Assembly: GCA_963710495.1 (NCBI GenBank)
Contig: CAVQAI010000011.1
Location: 248,001 to 312,000 of the forward strand
Length of the DNA stretch: 64,000 nucleotides
Origin: Bog-756 sp963710495
GTDB lineage: Bacteria > Actinomycetota > Acidimicrobiia > Acidimicrobiales > RAAP-2
Direction of reading: 5' to 3'
The position numbers and the translations under genes were made by a program. Below the pieces are notes generated by a model. It did not search any database. It was not told the origin of the DNA and saw only the letters and a program-made list of their open reading frames with translations. Shown here piece after piece: positions 28,217 to 37,140 of the stretch; the stretch's first letter is position 1, and the number at the start of each line of letters is the position of its first letter.

Positions 28217-29466
28217 TGGAACTGCTGCGACTGGCCACGGCGGGCTCGGTCGACGACGGCAAGAGCACGCTGATCGGGCGCCTGCTGTACGACTCGAAGG
28301 CCATCTTCGAGGACCAGCTCGAATCGGTCGAGCGGGTGAGCCGCCAACGCGGCGACGAGTACACCGATCTGGCCTTGCTGACCGACGGCCTCCGGGCCGA
28401 GCGGGAGCAGGGGATCACCATCGACGTCGCCTACCGGTACTTCGCCACACCGGCCCGCAAGTTCATCATCGCCGACACACCCGGGCACATTCAGTACACC
28501 CGGAACATGGTGACCGGGAACTCGACGGCCGATCTCACCATCGTGCTGGTCGACGCGCGCAAGGGGATCGTCGAACAAACCCGTCGCCATGCCTTTCTGG
28601 CCTCGCTCCTCCGGGTACCGCACCTCCTCCTCTGCGTGAACAAGATGGACCTCGTCGACTTCGACCGCGACACGTTCGAGTCGATCCGCGAGGAGTTCGC
28701 CTCATTCGCCAGCCGACTCGATGTCGGCGATCTGAGCTTCATCCCCATCTCGGCACTGCAGGGCGACAACGTGGTGCAACGGTCGATCAACATGCCCTGG
28801 TACGAAGGCGCATCGCTGCTGCACCACCTGGAGGAGGTCTACATCTCGTCGGATCGGAACCTGATCGATCCCCGCCTACCCGTCCAGTGGGTGGTGCGGC
28901 CCCAGAACACGAGCCTGCCGGACTACCGTGGCTATGCCGGTCAAGTGGTCGGGGGGGTGTTCAAGGTGGGCGATGAGGTGATGGTCCTGCCCTCGGGTCT
29001 GAGCACAACGGTGGCGGGCATCGACTCGTTCGACGGGCCGGTGGAGGAGGCATTCCCGCCGATGTCGGTGACGGTCCGTCTCGGCGACCACATCGACGTG
29101 TCGCGGGGTGATCTCATCTGCCGGCCGATGAACCAGCCCAACGTCGGTCAGGACCTCGATGCCATGGTGGCCTGGATGACGGAGCGATCAGTGAAGCCCG
29201 GCGACTTCCTGGCCCTCAAGCACACCACGCGCTGGGTGCGGGCTGTGGTGCGGGACATCCACTACCGGCTCGACGTGAACACGCTTCACCGTGACGAATC
29301 GGCGTCCTCGCTCGGCCTCAACGACGTCGGTCGGATGAGCCTTCGGGTCACCCAGCCGCTCTTTTACGACAGCTATCGCCGGAACCGCGAGACCGGCTCG
29401 TTCATCCTGGCGGCGGAGGACACGAACGTCACCGTCGGCGCCGGCATGCTGCACGGTCCCGACTGA
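28216..29466 (+). CDS. cysN: Sulfate adenylyltransferase subunit 1 (GTPase)
   Basis: A 416-residue elongation-factor-like GTPase. G1 is GSVDDGKSTLIGRLLYD, G3 is DTPGHIQYTRNM, G4 is VNKMDLV and G5 lies in ISALQG. Two beta-barrel domains follow from about residue 225. The length equals stand-alone CysN; there is no fused APS kinase, and a separate cysC follows. GTP hydrolysis drives APS formation by CysD. Its ATG shares one base with the cysD stop. Confidence 0.96.
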   Translation: MELLRLATAGSVDDGKSTLIGRLLYDSKAIFEDQLESVERVSRQRGDEYTDLALLTDGLRAEREQGITIDVAYRYFATPARKFIIADTPGHIQYTRNMVTGNSTADLTIVLVDARKGIVEQTRRHAFLASLLRVPHLLLCVNKMDLVDFDRDTFESIREEFASFASRLDVGDLSFIPISALQGDNVVQRSINMPWYEGASLLHHLEEVYISSDRNLIDPRLPVQWVVRPQNTSLPDYRGYAGQVVGGVFKVGDEVMVLPSGLSTTVAGIDSFDGPVEEAFPPMSVTVRLGDHIDVSRGDLICRPMNQPNVGQDLDAMVAWMTERSVKPGDFLALKHTTRWVRAVVRDIHYRLDVNTLHRDESASSLGLNDVGRMSLRVTQPLFYDSYRRNRETGSFILAAEDTNVTVGAGMLHGPD

Positions 29467-29474
29467 GTCCGGCG

Positions 29475-30107
29475 ATGGGTGAGTCGGCGAGCTCCAACGT
29501 CACCTGGCACTCCGGGCACCTCTCCAGCGCCGACCGGGCCCGTCACCTGGGCGCCCGAGGAGCGACGCTGTGGCTCACCGGCCTCTCGGGTTCGGGGAAG
29601 TCGACGGTGGCCGCCGGCGTCGAGGCGCGCTTGGTCAACGAGGGCCGGATCGCCTACCGGCTCGACGGGGACAACCTCCGCACCGGGCTCTGCCGTGACC
29701 TCGGCTTCAGCCGGGTGGACCGGGAGGAGAACGTCCGGCGCGCCGGCGAGGTAGCCCTCCTGTTCGCCGACGCCGGGGTGGTGGCCGTGGTTGCACTGAT
29801 CAGCCCCTATGCCGAATCCCGCCGCCGGGCTCGCCAGCTCCACGAAGAGTCCGGGCTGGTGTTCCTCGAGGTCTACATGGCCGCCCAGGCCGATGTGTGC
29901 GCCCGCCGGGATCCGAAGGGGCTCTACGCCAAGGCGTCCAGTGGCGAGCTCGGATCGTTCACCGGGGTGGACGATCCCTACGAGGCACCCATCGCCCCCG
30001 ACGTGGTCATCGAGCCCGGCACGGGCCTGGAGGACGCCATCGACACGGTTGTGTCGTCCCTGCACCGGGCCGAGGACTCGCTCGCCCCCAGGGGCACAGG
30101 CGAGTGA
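29475..30107 (+). CDS. cysC: Adenylylsulfate kinase
   Basis: A 210-residue kinase with P-loop WLTGLSGSGKSTVAAGVE, DGDNLRTGLCRDLGFSRVDR, ISPYAESRRRAR and VCARRDPKGLYAKA, all standard for APS kinase. It phosphorylates APS to PAPS, the donor for sulfotransferases. ATG 29475 lies eight bases after the cysN stop. With cysDN it completes a PAPS cassette inside a locus that encodes five sulfotransferase-family proteins. A strong inverted repeat follows 45 bases after its stop. Confidence 0.96.
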   Translation: MGESASSNVTWHSGHLSSADRARHLGARGATLWLTGLSGSGKSTVAAGVEARLVNEGRIAYRLDGDNLRTGLCRDLGFSRVDREENVRRAGEVALLFADAGVVAVVALISPYAESRRRARQLHEESGLVFLEVYMAAQADVCARRDPKGLYAKASSGELGSFTGVDDPYEAPIAPDVVIEPGTGLEDAIDTVVSSLHRAEDSLAPRGTGE

Positions 30108-30151
30108 GTGAGCCCCGCGTCGTGGTGAGCCCCGGCCGAGCGGATCGCGCC

Positions 30152-30213
30152 TTCGCTCCGTCGCAATTCGACGCCGGGGGGCATCGCGAGTTGAATTGCG
30201 GCGACGGAGCGAG
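30152..30213 (+). terminator. Long inverted repeat downstream of cysC, probable terminator hairpin
   Basis: Arms TTCGCTCCGTCGCAATTC (30152-30169) and its near complement at 30193-30213 pair over about 18 bases with two extra bases on the right side and a loop of about 23 bases. The hairpin is followed by CAATTTTGAC (30230-30239) rather than a long T run. It stands between the cysDNC transcript and the LPFTG protein gene. Confidence 0.55.
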
Positions 30214-30352
30214 GCCCCGGCGATCTACCCAATTTTGACCATGCGGCTGGGCGGGAAGTCCGCAAGACTAACCGGCGACGTAGATCAGAACAACCGGTTT
30301 TGCACCGTAGTCGGGCTATACAGGGGTGGGGAAGATTCGACGAGGGCAAGGA

Positions 30353-31293
30353 ATGAGGATGCGGGAGCGCGGTGGAGCGAGGGTGAGTCGGCGGCGAGCT
30401 GCGGTCGCCGTCGCTCTGTTCGCGGTTGGCGTGCTTCTCCTTACAGCCGGTGCTGCGGCCGCGTCTTCACTGGCAGGAGCCGTCGCCACCATCACCTTCT
30501 GGAACAACGACAACGTCGTGACCCTCGACACTCCCACCATGTGCCCGGCGACCAACCCGCAATGCGTGTGGAAGCTGCAGGTCAACGAACCGGATATCCC
30601 GGCCCAGACCATCGTCGGCGTTGCGACGGGAGCGTCGGGTGCGGTGCTGACCGTCGCCTACCCGACCAACTTCTGCGGAGTCATCCAAGCAGACGTGTTC
30701 GTCGGGCCCTCGCCGTGGCGACTCGTCGTGGGACACCAACAAGCCATCCAGACCGGGACCTGCTGTCCAAGCGGGACGACGGCCACGGCACAGGTAACGC
30801 CCACGGCGCAGGCGGCCCAGACGGCCCAGACGGCTGGTTCCACACCCCGACCGGGCCCGGCTCGGTCACGGCGCGACAGCGACGGCCCGCCGGCCCCGAA
30901 CCGGTCATCGGACCACGACCTCGACCACCTCGACCACCTCGACCACCTCGACCGACGCAGGTGACGCCCCAGGCGTCGGCGCCGTCCGTGACCTGCGGTC
31001 CGATCACCGCGAATGTCCAGACCGTGCCGGCCCCCACCCAGCTGCCCTTCACGGGTCAGACGATGACCGTGCCGGCCACGGACGCCTCCACGCCGACCAG
31101 CACGCTGCCCTTCACGGGACTCGACGTGAAGCCACTGGTGATCGCCGGCACGGCCTTGGTCTTCTTGGGGCTGGGCATCGCCACCACCCACGAGCAACGC
31201 CTGCGATCACTGGCGCGGATCGGCTGCTCGGTCAGGACCGGTCGGTGTGTGACCTACTCCACCCGAGCCGCGCGCTGGTTCCTCGGGGAGTGA
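30353..31293 (+). pseudogene. Secreted surface protein with LPFTG motifs, frameshifted
   Basis: The first part (from ATG 30353 or ATG 30359) gives a basic, then hydrophobic signal peptide (AAVAVALFAVGVLLLTAG) with an AxA-like site, then a beta-rich segment with paired cysteines. The last part, in another frame up to 31293, reads TQLPFTGQT, then STLPFTGLD, a hydrophobic helix (PLVIAGTALVFLGLGIA) and a basic tail: a cell-wall sorting signal layout. Between them the frame changes by a net +2 (or -1) within 30780-30960, a low-complexity Thr/Pro/Ser region with 9-bp repeats. The middle frame reads TTTSTTSTTSTTST, which fits two +1 slips. The tail after the helix is unusually long (about 38 residues). 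No sortase gene is visible. Confidence 0.55.
30915..30953 (+). repeat. 9-bp tandem repeat in the linker of the surface protein
   Basis: About four copies of a CTCGACCAC-type 9-mer run through this stretch. In one frame they encode Thr-Thr-Ser repeats, usual for wall-spanning linkers. It is a likely slippage site and lies within the frame-change region. Confidence 0.7.
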
Positions 31294-31359
31294 TCGGCCA
31301 CCTTCAGCACCGGCCCGACCAGGCTCAGGTGTAGTGGCTCAGGAGCAATAAGGCGGGGC

Positions 31360-31746
31360 CTACGGTTCGTCGACCGGGCCGGGCTCGGGCGTGGAGCTCG
31401 ACAGAATCTGGTCGGCCGATGACGTACCTCCAGCCGCGGCGGGGGACTGGGGTGTACCAGCCGGCTGCGTCCGTAGGTTTCGGTATGTCAGGAACCCCGC
31501 AGCCACCAACGCCACAAAGGCGATGACCGCGGCGATGGCGCCTCGCTTGTGGTAGTGGCCGTGGTGTCCGGGCTTGCCTCCCGGTATGAAGCTGGGCAAA
31601 TGGCCGATCGAAACGGTGAGGTATTCGACCGCCACGATCGCAGCCAGGATGCCAATGATTGCCAGGATAATTACCCATATCCATTTCATGCGAATGAACA
31701 CTAGCCAACTAGAGCCCGGTTTGTCGTCAAAGGTAGGGTTGATCAT
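31360..31746 (-). CDS. Small two-helix membrane protein
   Basis: A 128-residue protein, unrecognised. Helix one is WIWVIILAIIGILAAIVAVE (about residues 22-41), then a loop with a His/Gly/Lys-rich patch (GGKPGHHGHYHKRG), helix two AIAAVIAFVALVAAGFLTY, and a Pro/Ala/Ser-rich tail. I choose ATG 31746, which has AGAAGG upstream on its strand; ATG 31689 would start directly at the first helix. The histidine cluster could bind metal, but this is a guess. It is convergent with the LPFTG protein gene and divergent from the SDR gene. Confidence 0.55.
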   Translation of the reverse strand: MINPTFDDKPGSSWLVFIRMKWIWVIILAIIGILAAIVAVEYLTVSIGHLPSFIPGGKPGHHGHYHKRGAIAAVIAFVALVAAGFLTYRNLRTQPAGTPQSPAAAGGTSSADQILSSSTPEPGPVDEP

Positions 31747-31830
31747 CGAATATGCCTTCTGGAGCGTGACATTGCCGGTGATCCGTCCCGTCGGGATCCT
31801 CCGTTCGCCTGACCGACTCGAAGGAGCTCC

Positions 31831-32610
31831 GTGATTCCCGAACGCTTCGATCTTGGAGGGCGGGTTGCCGTGATCACCGGCGGCGGCACGGGGATCGGGC
31901 AGGCAACGGCTCTCGTGCTCGCTCAGCACGGTGCGGACATTGTGGTCGCCAGCCGCCGGGTGGAGAACCTGGAGGACACGGCCGAGCAGGTCCGAGCATC
32001 GGGTCGGCGCGCCGTGTCCCACAGGACCGACGTTCGCAAGCCACAGGACTGCCGCTCCCTCATCGCCCGCACACTGGACGAGTTCGGGCGCATCGACATC
32101 CTGGTGAACAATGCCGGCGGCAGCAAGAGCTTCCCGCTCGACGAATGGAGCCCCGAGGAATTCGACAATTCGATGGCTCTGAATCTGCGGAGCGCGTTCA
32201 TCCTGTGCCAAGAGGCTGCCCGCCACATGGCCGCGCAGAGGGACGGCCGTATCGTCAACATCTCGTCGGTCGCCAGTGAGGTGCCCATGCCCGGGCTTGC
32301 TCCCTACGGAATGGCCAAAGCCGGGGTCAACAACCTCACCCGGACGATGGCGGCTCAGTTCGGCGACACCGGTGTCCGGATCAACTGCGTCTGTGTCGGA
32401 TTCGTCAGGACCCAGGGGTTCGTCAGGGCGATGGAGGCCATCGGTCGTGACGCCGACGAAGTGGCCCGCGACGCCAGCGCCCTGGGTCGGGCGGGGACAC
32501 CGGAGGAGATCGCCTACCCCGTGCTGTTCCTCGTGTCCGATGCGTCAGGATTCATCTCCGGTGAGACGCTCCACGTCAACGGTGGCCCCCCCGCTCGCGG
32601 GCCCTGGTGA
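31831..32610 (+). CDS. Short-chain dehydrogenase/reductase (FabG-like)
   Basis: A 259-residue classical SDR. VAVITGGGTGIGQATALVL is the cofactor loop, ILVNNAGGSK the NNAG motif, IVNISSVAS the catalytic Ser and YGMAKAG the Tyr/Lys pair. The end (SGFISGETLHVNGG) is typical of 3-oxoacyl-ACP or hydroxyacyl-CoA reductases. GTG 31831 is the start, with a GGAG about eight bases before it. Beside a thiolase it looks like lipid or acyl-CoA metabolism rather than glycan assembly. Confidence 0.88.
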   Translation: MIPERFDLGGRVAVITGGGTGIGQATALVLAQHGADIVVASRRVENLEDTAEQVRASGRRAVSHRTDVRKPQDCRSLIARTLDEFGRIDILVNNAGGSKSFPLDEWSPEEFDNSMALNLRSAFILCQEAARHMAAQRDGRIVNISSVASEVPMPGLAPYGMAKAGVNNLTRTMAAQFGDTGVRINCVCVGFVRTQGFVRAMEAIGRDADEVARDASALGRAGTPEEIAYPVLFLVSDASGFISGETLHVNGGPPARGPW

Positions 32611-32627
32611 GCCCCTGCCCGCGCTCG

Positions 32628-33788
32628 TCATCCGCGGGCGAGGACGTGGACGCTCGCCAATGCGGTGTCGCCGGAGATGATCCCGCCGGTGTTCACCGAA
32701 GCCGCCACCCGGGCGTCAGGAACCTGACGGGTGCCCGAGCGGCCGCGGAGCTGCTGCACGATCTCGACGATCTGGCAGAGACCGGTGGCGCCCAGGGGAT
32801 GTCCGCGAGCGACAAGGCCACCGCTCGGGTTCACGCAGACGGCATTGCCCCCCGGGCAGGTGGCACCGGCGACGGTGGCCTGCCCCGCCTCGCCCGGTTG
32901 AAAGAAGCCGAGCGATTCGATGGCATAGAGCTCTTCGGCACTGGTGGCGTCGTGCACCTCGATCACATCGACGTCTCCGGGGCCGACCCCGGCCACTTTC
33001 CAGGCCTCCTCGGCCACATGCTCCAGCCGCTCGTGGTAGGTGAGCTCACCTGAGCCGGAACGAATCGTGCTGGCGAGCACCCGGGGCGTGTCGGGTCCGG
33101 CGCCCCAGACGAGCACGGCCGCCGCCGCCCCGTCGGTGAAGGAGGAGCACATCAGCCGGGTCAGCGGACCGGCGACGGTGGGCGCCTCGAGCACCTCCTC
33201 GACGGTCACCTCGGTCTGGAACTGGGCCAGCGGATTGGCCGCACCCATGCGCCGGCTCTTGACCGTGGTGGCGGCGATCTCGTGGCGAGTCGTACCGCGC
33301 TCGGCCAACTGGTGGCGGGTCCAATCGGCATTCTGTTCCATGAAGATGCTCCGGCCACCGAGCTCGGCCTCGAATACCCGCCGCTCGTCCCAAGGGAGGG
33401 CATCGGCGATCCCGGCCAACGTTGCCGCCCGGTCCCCGACCCACATCTTCTCGACGCCGACCACGAGGACCGGTGACTCGCCGGCGCCCGCCGCCATGAC
33501 ACCGACGTGCATGGCCGACGATCCTCCGGCACAGGAGTTGTCCACGTTGATCACGCCGGCCTCGTGCAGGTCGAGACCGCGGAGCCACGTCTGACCCCGG
33601 ATGCAGCCCTGGCCGTTGAGCCGTCCACCCATGGCATTGCCCACGACCACGAGGCCGATGTCAGACGAGGGGAGGTCGGCATCGGCCAATGCCGCCCGCG
33701 CCGCCTCTGTGGCCATGCTCGCTGGATCGACATCCCGGCGGTTCATCGGGGTCATTCCCACCCCGATGACACCTACCTGATCTCTCAT
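32628..33788 (-). CDS. Thiolase-fold acyl-CoA acyltransferase (SCPx/lipid-transfer type)
   Basis: A 386-residue thiolase-like protein. INVDNSCAGGSSAMHVGV has the nucleophilic cysteine and GGLVARGHPLGATGLCQI the histidine. The usual C-terminal CxGGG cysteine is replaced (NTGGIISGD), as in SCPx-type, non-decarboxylating or substrate-binding members. It may act on acyl-CoA or sterol-like substrates. It is convergent with the SDR gene (17 bases between stops), and the two look like an insertion of lipid genes in the glycan locus. Confidence 0.85.
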   Translation of the reverse strand: MRDQVGVIGVGMTPMNRRDVDPASMATEAARAALADADLPSSDIGLVVVGNAMGGRLNGQGCIRGQTWLRGLDLHEAGVINVDNSCAGGSSAMHVGVMAAGAGESPVLVVGVEKMWVGDRAATLAGIADALPWDERRVFEAELGGRSIFMEQNADWTRHQLAERGTTRHEIAATTVKSRRMGAANPLAQFQTEVTVEEVLEAPTVAGPLTRLMCSSFTDGAAAAVLVWGAGPDTPRVLASTIRSGSGELTYHERLEHVAEEAWKVAGVGPGDVDVIEVHDATSAEELYAIESLGFFQPGEAGQATVAGATCPGGNAVCVNPSGGLVARGHPLGATGLCQIVEIVQQLRGRSGTRQVPDARVAASVNTGGIISGDTALASVHVLARG

Positions 33789-33865
33789 CCCTACCCCCCT
33801 TCCGGCACTACCGGAGGGACCGCCATCGTGCCACTGGCCATCGCTTCGGATCGTTCATCAGACTA

Positions 33866-35176
33866 CTAGCCACCGGATTGCTGGGGAAGCGTGGCCGGGA
33901 TGGGTTCCGGTGCGGGTTTCTCGGCCTCCGGGGCGGCCGATGGGGGCGCCGGAGGGGTGGCGGCATCCGCGGATTGAGGTCCGGCGGGCTTTCCGTCCCG
34001 CTTGAACAGCGTTCGTAGTGAGAGCCTCTCGACGTAGTCATGGCCCTCCCGCCGGTCCTTCCATTCCAGTGCCGGCTTCTCGATGAACAACCACGAGAGG
34101 GCCGTCATGGTCACGGTCAAGACGATTGCCACCACCACCCGGACCCACTCCGGCCATCCGCCTCCATAGTGATGAATGGCGAAGAAGATGGGCAGGTGCC
34201 AGAGATAGAAGGCATAGGACACGGTTCCGAGGATCACGAACCCCCGGAGGTTGAAGAATTTGCTGCCTCGCCATTTCCCGTCCACGAGGGCGAGAATGAC
34301 GAACGCGCAGGCCAGGTCGATGGCATTGATCCCGCCGAAGAAGAGAAATGGCCCGACGGTGTTGACCGTCGGCAGGCAGATCAACAGGAAGATCGCTCCC
34401 AATGTGCCGCAGAGGGCAACTGCTCGCTTGGGTTCCTTCCCCCGGATCCACAGATGGGCGATCAGGCAGCCAAGCAGGATCCCATCAGCGCGGGTATCGG
34501 TCCGGATGAAGTCGGCATACCACGAGTTGACGCCGTGGTACATGAGCGCACGATGGACCGAAATGGCCACGATCAGGGTCACCAGGACTATGACGACGGT
34601 TCGGAGGCGGGCCCGGATGCTGAGGAAGTAGATGGTCACCCACGGCCAGATGAGGTAGAACTGCTCCTCCAGCGCGAGCGACCAGAGGTGCTGGAGGCCC
34701 GGCGCGATGTTCCCCCCGAGGGCGTTCGAGTTGAAGGCGAGCTTCCAATTCGAGTAGTAGAAGCCGACGGAAAGCAGCGATGTCCATTCCTCGTGATAGG
34801 AGACGCCTGACAGGTAGGCGAAGATGGATTGGCCGACCAGGACGGCGAGAAGTGGCGGGAGGAGACGGACGGCACGACGACGGTAGAACCCGGCGGTATT
34901 GAGCCTGTTGGTACGGGCCTGCTCGCGGAGCATCAATGCGGTGATCAGGAATCCGCTCAGGACGAAGAAGGAGTCAAGGGAGACGGTCCCTCCGGGCACG
35001 ACCGCCAACCTCGGGATCGGCAGGATCACTTCGAGATGGGATACGAAGACGATGATCACGGTTGCGCCGCGGAGGCCGTCCAGCCCGACGACCCGTCCGA
35101 CGCTGCGCGGTTCGACGGTGGTCCCGCGGCCCGCGGTGTCAGCCGTTGGAACGGCCTGGTCCGATGCCAGCTCCAC
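33866..35176 (-). CDS. Acyltransferase-3 family membrane protein
   Basis: A 436-residue O-acyltransferase. GLDGLRGATVIIVFVSHLEV gives the Arg and His of the first helix, and SLDSFFVLSGFLITALMLRE and WSLALEEQFYLIWP are family marks. About ten helices are followed by a Pro/Ala/Glu-rich cytosolic tail from about residue 395. Such proteins move acetyl or other acyl groups onto sugars at the membrane. It is divergent from a second acyltransferase-3 gene at 35495 across a 318-base gap. Confidence 0.9.
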   Translation of the reverse strand: MELASDQAVPTADTAGRGTTVEPRSVGRVVGLDGLRGATVIIVFVSHLEVILPIPRLAVVPGGTVSLDSFFVLSGFLITALMLREQARTNRLNTAGFYRRRAVRLLPPLLAVLVGQSIFAYLSGVSYHEEWTSLLSVGFYYSNWKLAFNSNALGGNIAPGLQHLWSLALEEQFYLIWPWVTIYFLSIRARLRTVVIVLVTLIVAISVHRALMYHGVNSWYADFIRTDTRADGILLGCLIAHLWIRGKEPKRAVALCGTLGAIFLLICLPTVNTVGPFLFFGGINAIDLACAFVILALVDGKWRGSKFFNLRGFVILGTVSYAFYLWHLPIFFAIHHYGGGWPEWVRVVVAIVLTVTMTALSWLFIEKPALEWKDRREGHDYVERLSLRTLFKRDGKPAGPQSADAATPPAPPSAAPEAEKPAPEPIPATLPQQSGG

Positions 35177-35494
35177 GCCGGTTCTCTCCCCTCTCTGATC
35201 CGACCATCAGCCGGGACCACGCATATCGCCAGAGCCCCGTCCCATCGGGCTAGAGCGTAGCTTCGCCGATCGTCGTCGGATCTGTCGGTCACGAGCACTC
35301 GTGAGGCAAGATGGGTTGGAGCAGGGGGTAACGCTTGGCGAAGATGCCAGCCGGGGCAGATCGGAGAGGGCTCTCGACCGTCGAGAGGATGGGTCGAAGC
35401 TGAGCGAGCCGGGGAATGCGATCGAGCTAGATTCGGCTCCTGCCTTTTTGGGATGATCTCCCAGGCGACCCACCTGTGGGACTCGAGGTGATCT
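35177..35494. other. 318-base divergent intergenic region
   Basis: No gene is seen. It lies between two divergent acyltransferase-3 genes and must hold promoters for both. A -10-like TAGATT at 35428-35433 could serve the plus-strand gene with a leader of about 55 bases, but no good -35 is visible. Confidence 0.35.
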
Positions 35495-36838
35495 GTGAAG
35501 CACGAAACGGAGTTGGCGCCGCTGCTGGTTTCGTCCGACCTTGTCGGACCGACGGACGGAGACGGTGCCGACGCCAAGCCGGTAGCCAAGCCCCGGCATT
35601 TCGCAGGGTTCGACGGTCTGCGGGCCATCGCCGCCGTCTCGGTCCTCTTGCTCCACACGGCGTGGTCCTCGGGCTTCACCCTTCGATCGTCGCTGGGGCT
35701 CTACACCAGCCGGCTGGAAATCGGTGTCTCGGTGTTCTTCCTCATCTCGGGCTTTCTCCTCTACCGCCCGTTTGCCGTCTCGCATCTTGCCGGTCGTAGC
35801 AGCCCCAATGTCAGGAAGTTCTGGGTACGGCGACTGCTTCGCATCGTTCCCGCCTACTGGCTGGCCCTCACCGTACTGACCTATGTGTTCCACCAGGTGA
35901 CCATGGGCCCAGGTGGCTGGCAGGGGGTGGTCACCCACTACTTCTTCCTGCAGATCTACTTCCCGGTCCAGTCGTACCACGGCATTCCCCAGGCGTGGTC
36001 GCTGTGCACGGAGATGACCTTCTATCTCTTTCTGCCGTTCTATGCCGCGCTCGTGGCGGTCGGGCGCCGGTCGCAGGCCCGGCAGCTCCGCCGTGAGCTC
36101 ATCGGCGTCGCCGTGCTGATCGTGGTCAGCTTCGCGTTCCGCTACTGGACACTGCACATCCCACTCACGGTTGTTCGTCACGGGCATCTCTCCCCAGTCT
36201 GTGCTCCGCACTGCTTCACGGACCCACCGCTGTCCCCGCTCATGTCGTCATGGCTCCCGGCCTATCTCGACCTGTTCGCGCTCGGGATCCTGCTGGCGGT
36301 CATCAGCGCATGGTTCAGCGAACATGCCTCGGAGCCGGGGTGGCTGGGTCACCCATCGATGCCTTACATCAGCTGGGGGTGCGCCGCGTTCGCATTCTGG
36401 GCGGTCTCGCACGTGGTGGCGGATCGGCAGATCCTCTACGTGGTAACCCCGCACGTGAACCTCGAACGGCAGGAGCTCTACGGTCTCTTCGCGTTCATGT
36501 TGCTCCTGCCTGCTGTGTTCGGTCCCCAGGACCGAGGTCTGATACGCCAGCTGCTGCGTTGGTGGCCAGTGGCCAGCCTTGGCGTCATCTCCTACGGCAT
36601 CTATCTCTGGCACCTGAACCTCATCGATCCGGTGATGAACCGGGTCGGCTGGCGACAGGGGGCGGTTCCGTTCTGGCTCCTTGCCATCACCGTGCTGGCG
36701 GTTACGGCGGTCTTCGCCTCCGCCAGCTACTTCGGGCTCGAGCGACCGATCCTCCGAATGAAGAACCGGATCGGCTGGTGGGATCGCAAGGGCCGATCGC
36801 AGGTGCCGACGATGGATGTCGAGGTGAGCCGGCTCTGA
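35495..36838 (+). CDS. Acyltransferase-3 family membrane protein
   Basis: A 447-residue O-acyltransferase with FDGLRAIAAVSVLLLHTAWS, the SVFFLISGFLLYRPFAV pair, RRLLRIVPAYWLAL and WSLCTEMTFYLFLPF. The GTG start at 35495 follows a GAGGTG site. A 30-residue soluble N-terminus precedes the first helix, and the central extracellular loop (about residues 195-215) has a CAPHC cysteine pair. It differs from its divergent neighbour in length and loops, so the two likely have different acceptors. Possible role: O-acetylation of the glycan. Confidence 0.9.
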   Translation: MKHETELAPLLVSSDLVGPTDGDGADAKPVAKPRHFAGFDGLRAIAAVSVLLLHTAWSSGFTLRSSLGLYTSRLEIGVSVFFLISGFLLYRPFAVSHLAGRSSPNVRKFWVRRLLRIVPAYWLALTVLTYVFHQVTMGPGGWQGVVTHYFFLQIYFPVQSYHGIPQAWSLCTEMTFYLFLPFYAALVAVGRRSQARQLRRELIGVAVLIVVSFAFRYWTLHIPLTVVRHGHLSPVCAPHCFTDPPLSPLMSSWLPAYLDLFALGILLAVISAWFSEHASEPGWLGHPSMPYISWGCAAFAFWAVSHVVADRQILYVVTPHVNLERQELYGLFAFMLLLPAVFGPQDRGLIRQLLRWWPVASLGVISYGIYLWHLNLIDPVMNRVGWRQGAVPFWLLAITVLAVTAVFASASYFGLERPILRMKNRIGWWDRKGRSQVPTMDVEVSRL

Positions 36839-37140
36839 CCATCGAGCGGATCCCTCAGCTCGAGCTGGTGGGTTCTTGGCCCCTGGCGCCTGGCGCGCTT
36901 CGAACGGTGACGCGCGCTCCTCTTGGTCGTTGATCTCTGTTCACCGACCGCGACCCGGAGGGCGCAGAGACCGGCCCAGCGATGGTGCACGCCGACCGGG
37001 CCCGTTCACCCGTAGACCACCACCGCTCGAACCTGCTCCGACGCACGCAGCCGATGAGCCGCTGGCGACTCGTCGAGCCAGGTCCGCGTTCCCCCGCGGC
37101 CGCGGAGAGGGTGAACAAACGCCGGTGTTACTCTTCACGG
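36839..37140. other. 302-base intergenic region
   Basis: Nothing recognisable beyond a GC palindrome (CCGCGGCCGCGG near 37096). It probably holds the promoter of the YfhO-like operon that follows. Frames open through it are shadow sequence. Confidence 0.3.

Noticed and set aside
30196..30780. Upstream part of the 365-codon frame that ends in the LPFTG tail
   Set aside because: It has no signal peptide and covers the hairpin and promoter zone; the secreted N-terminus lies in another frame from 30353.
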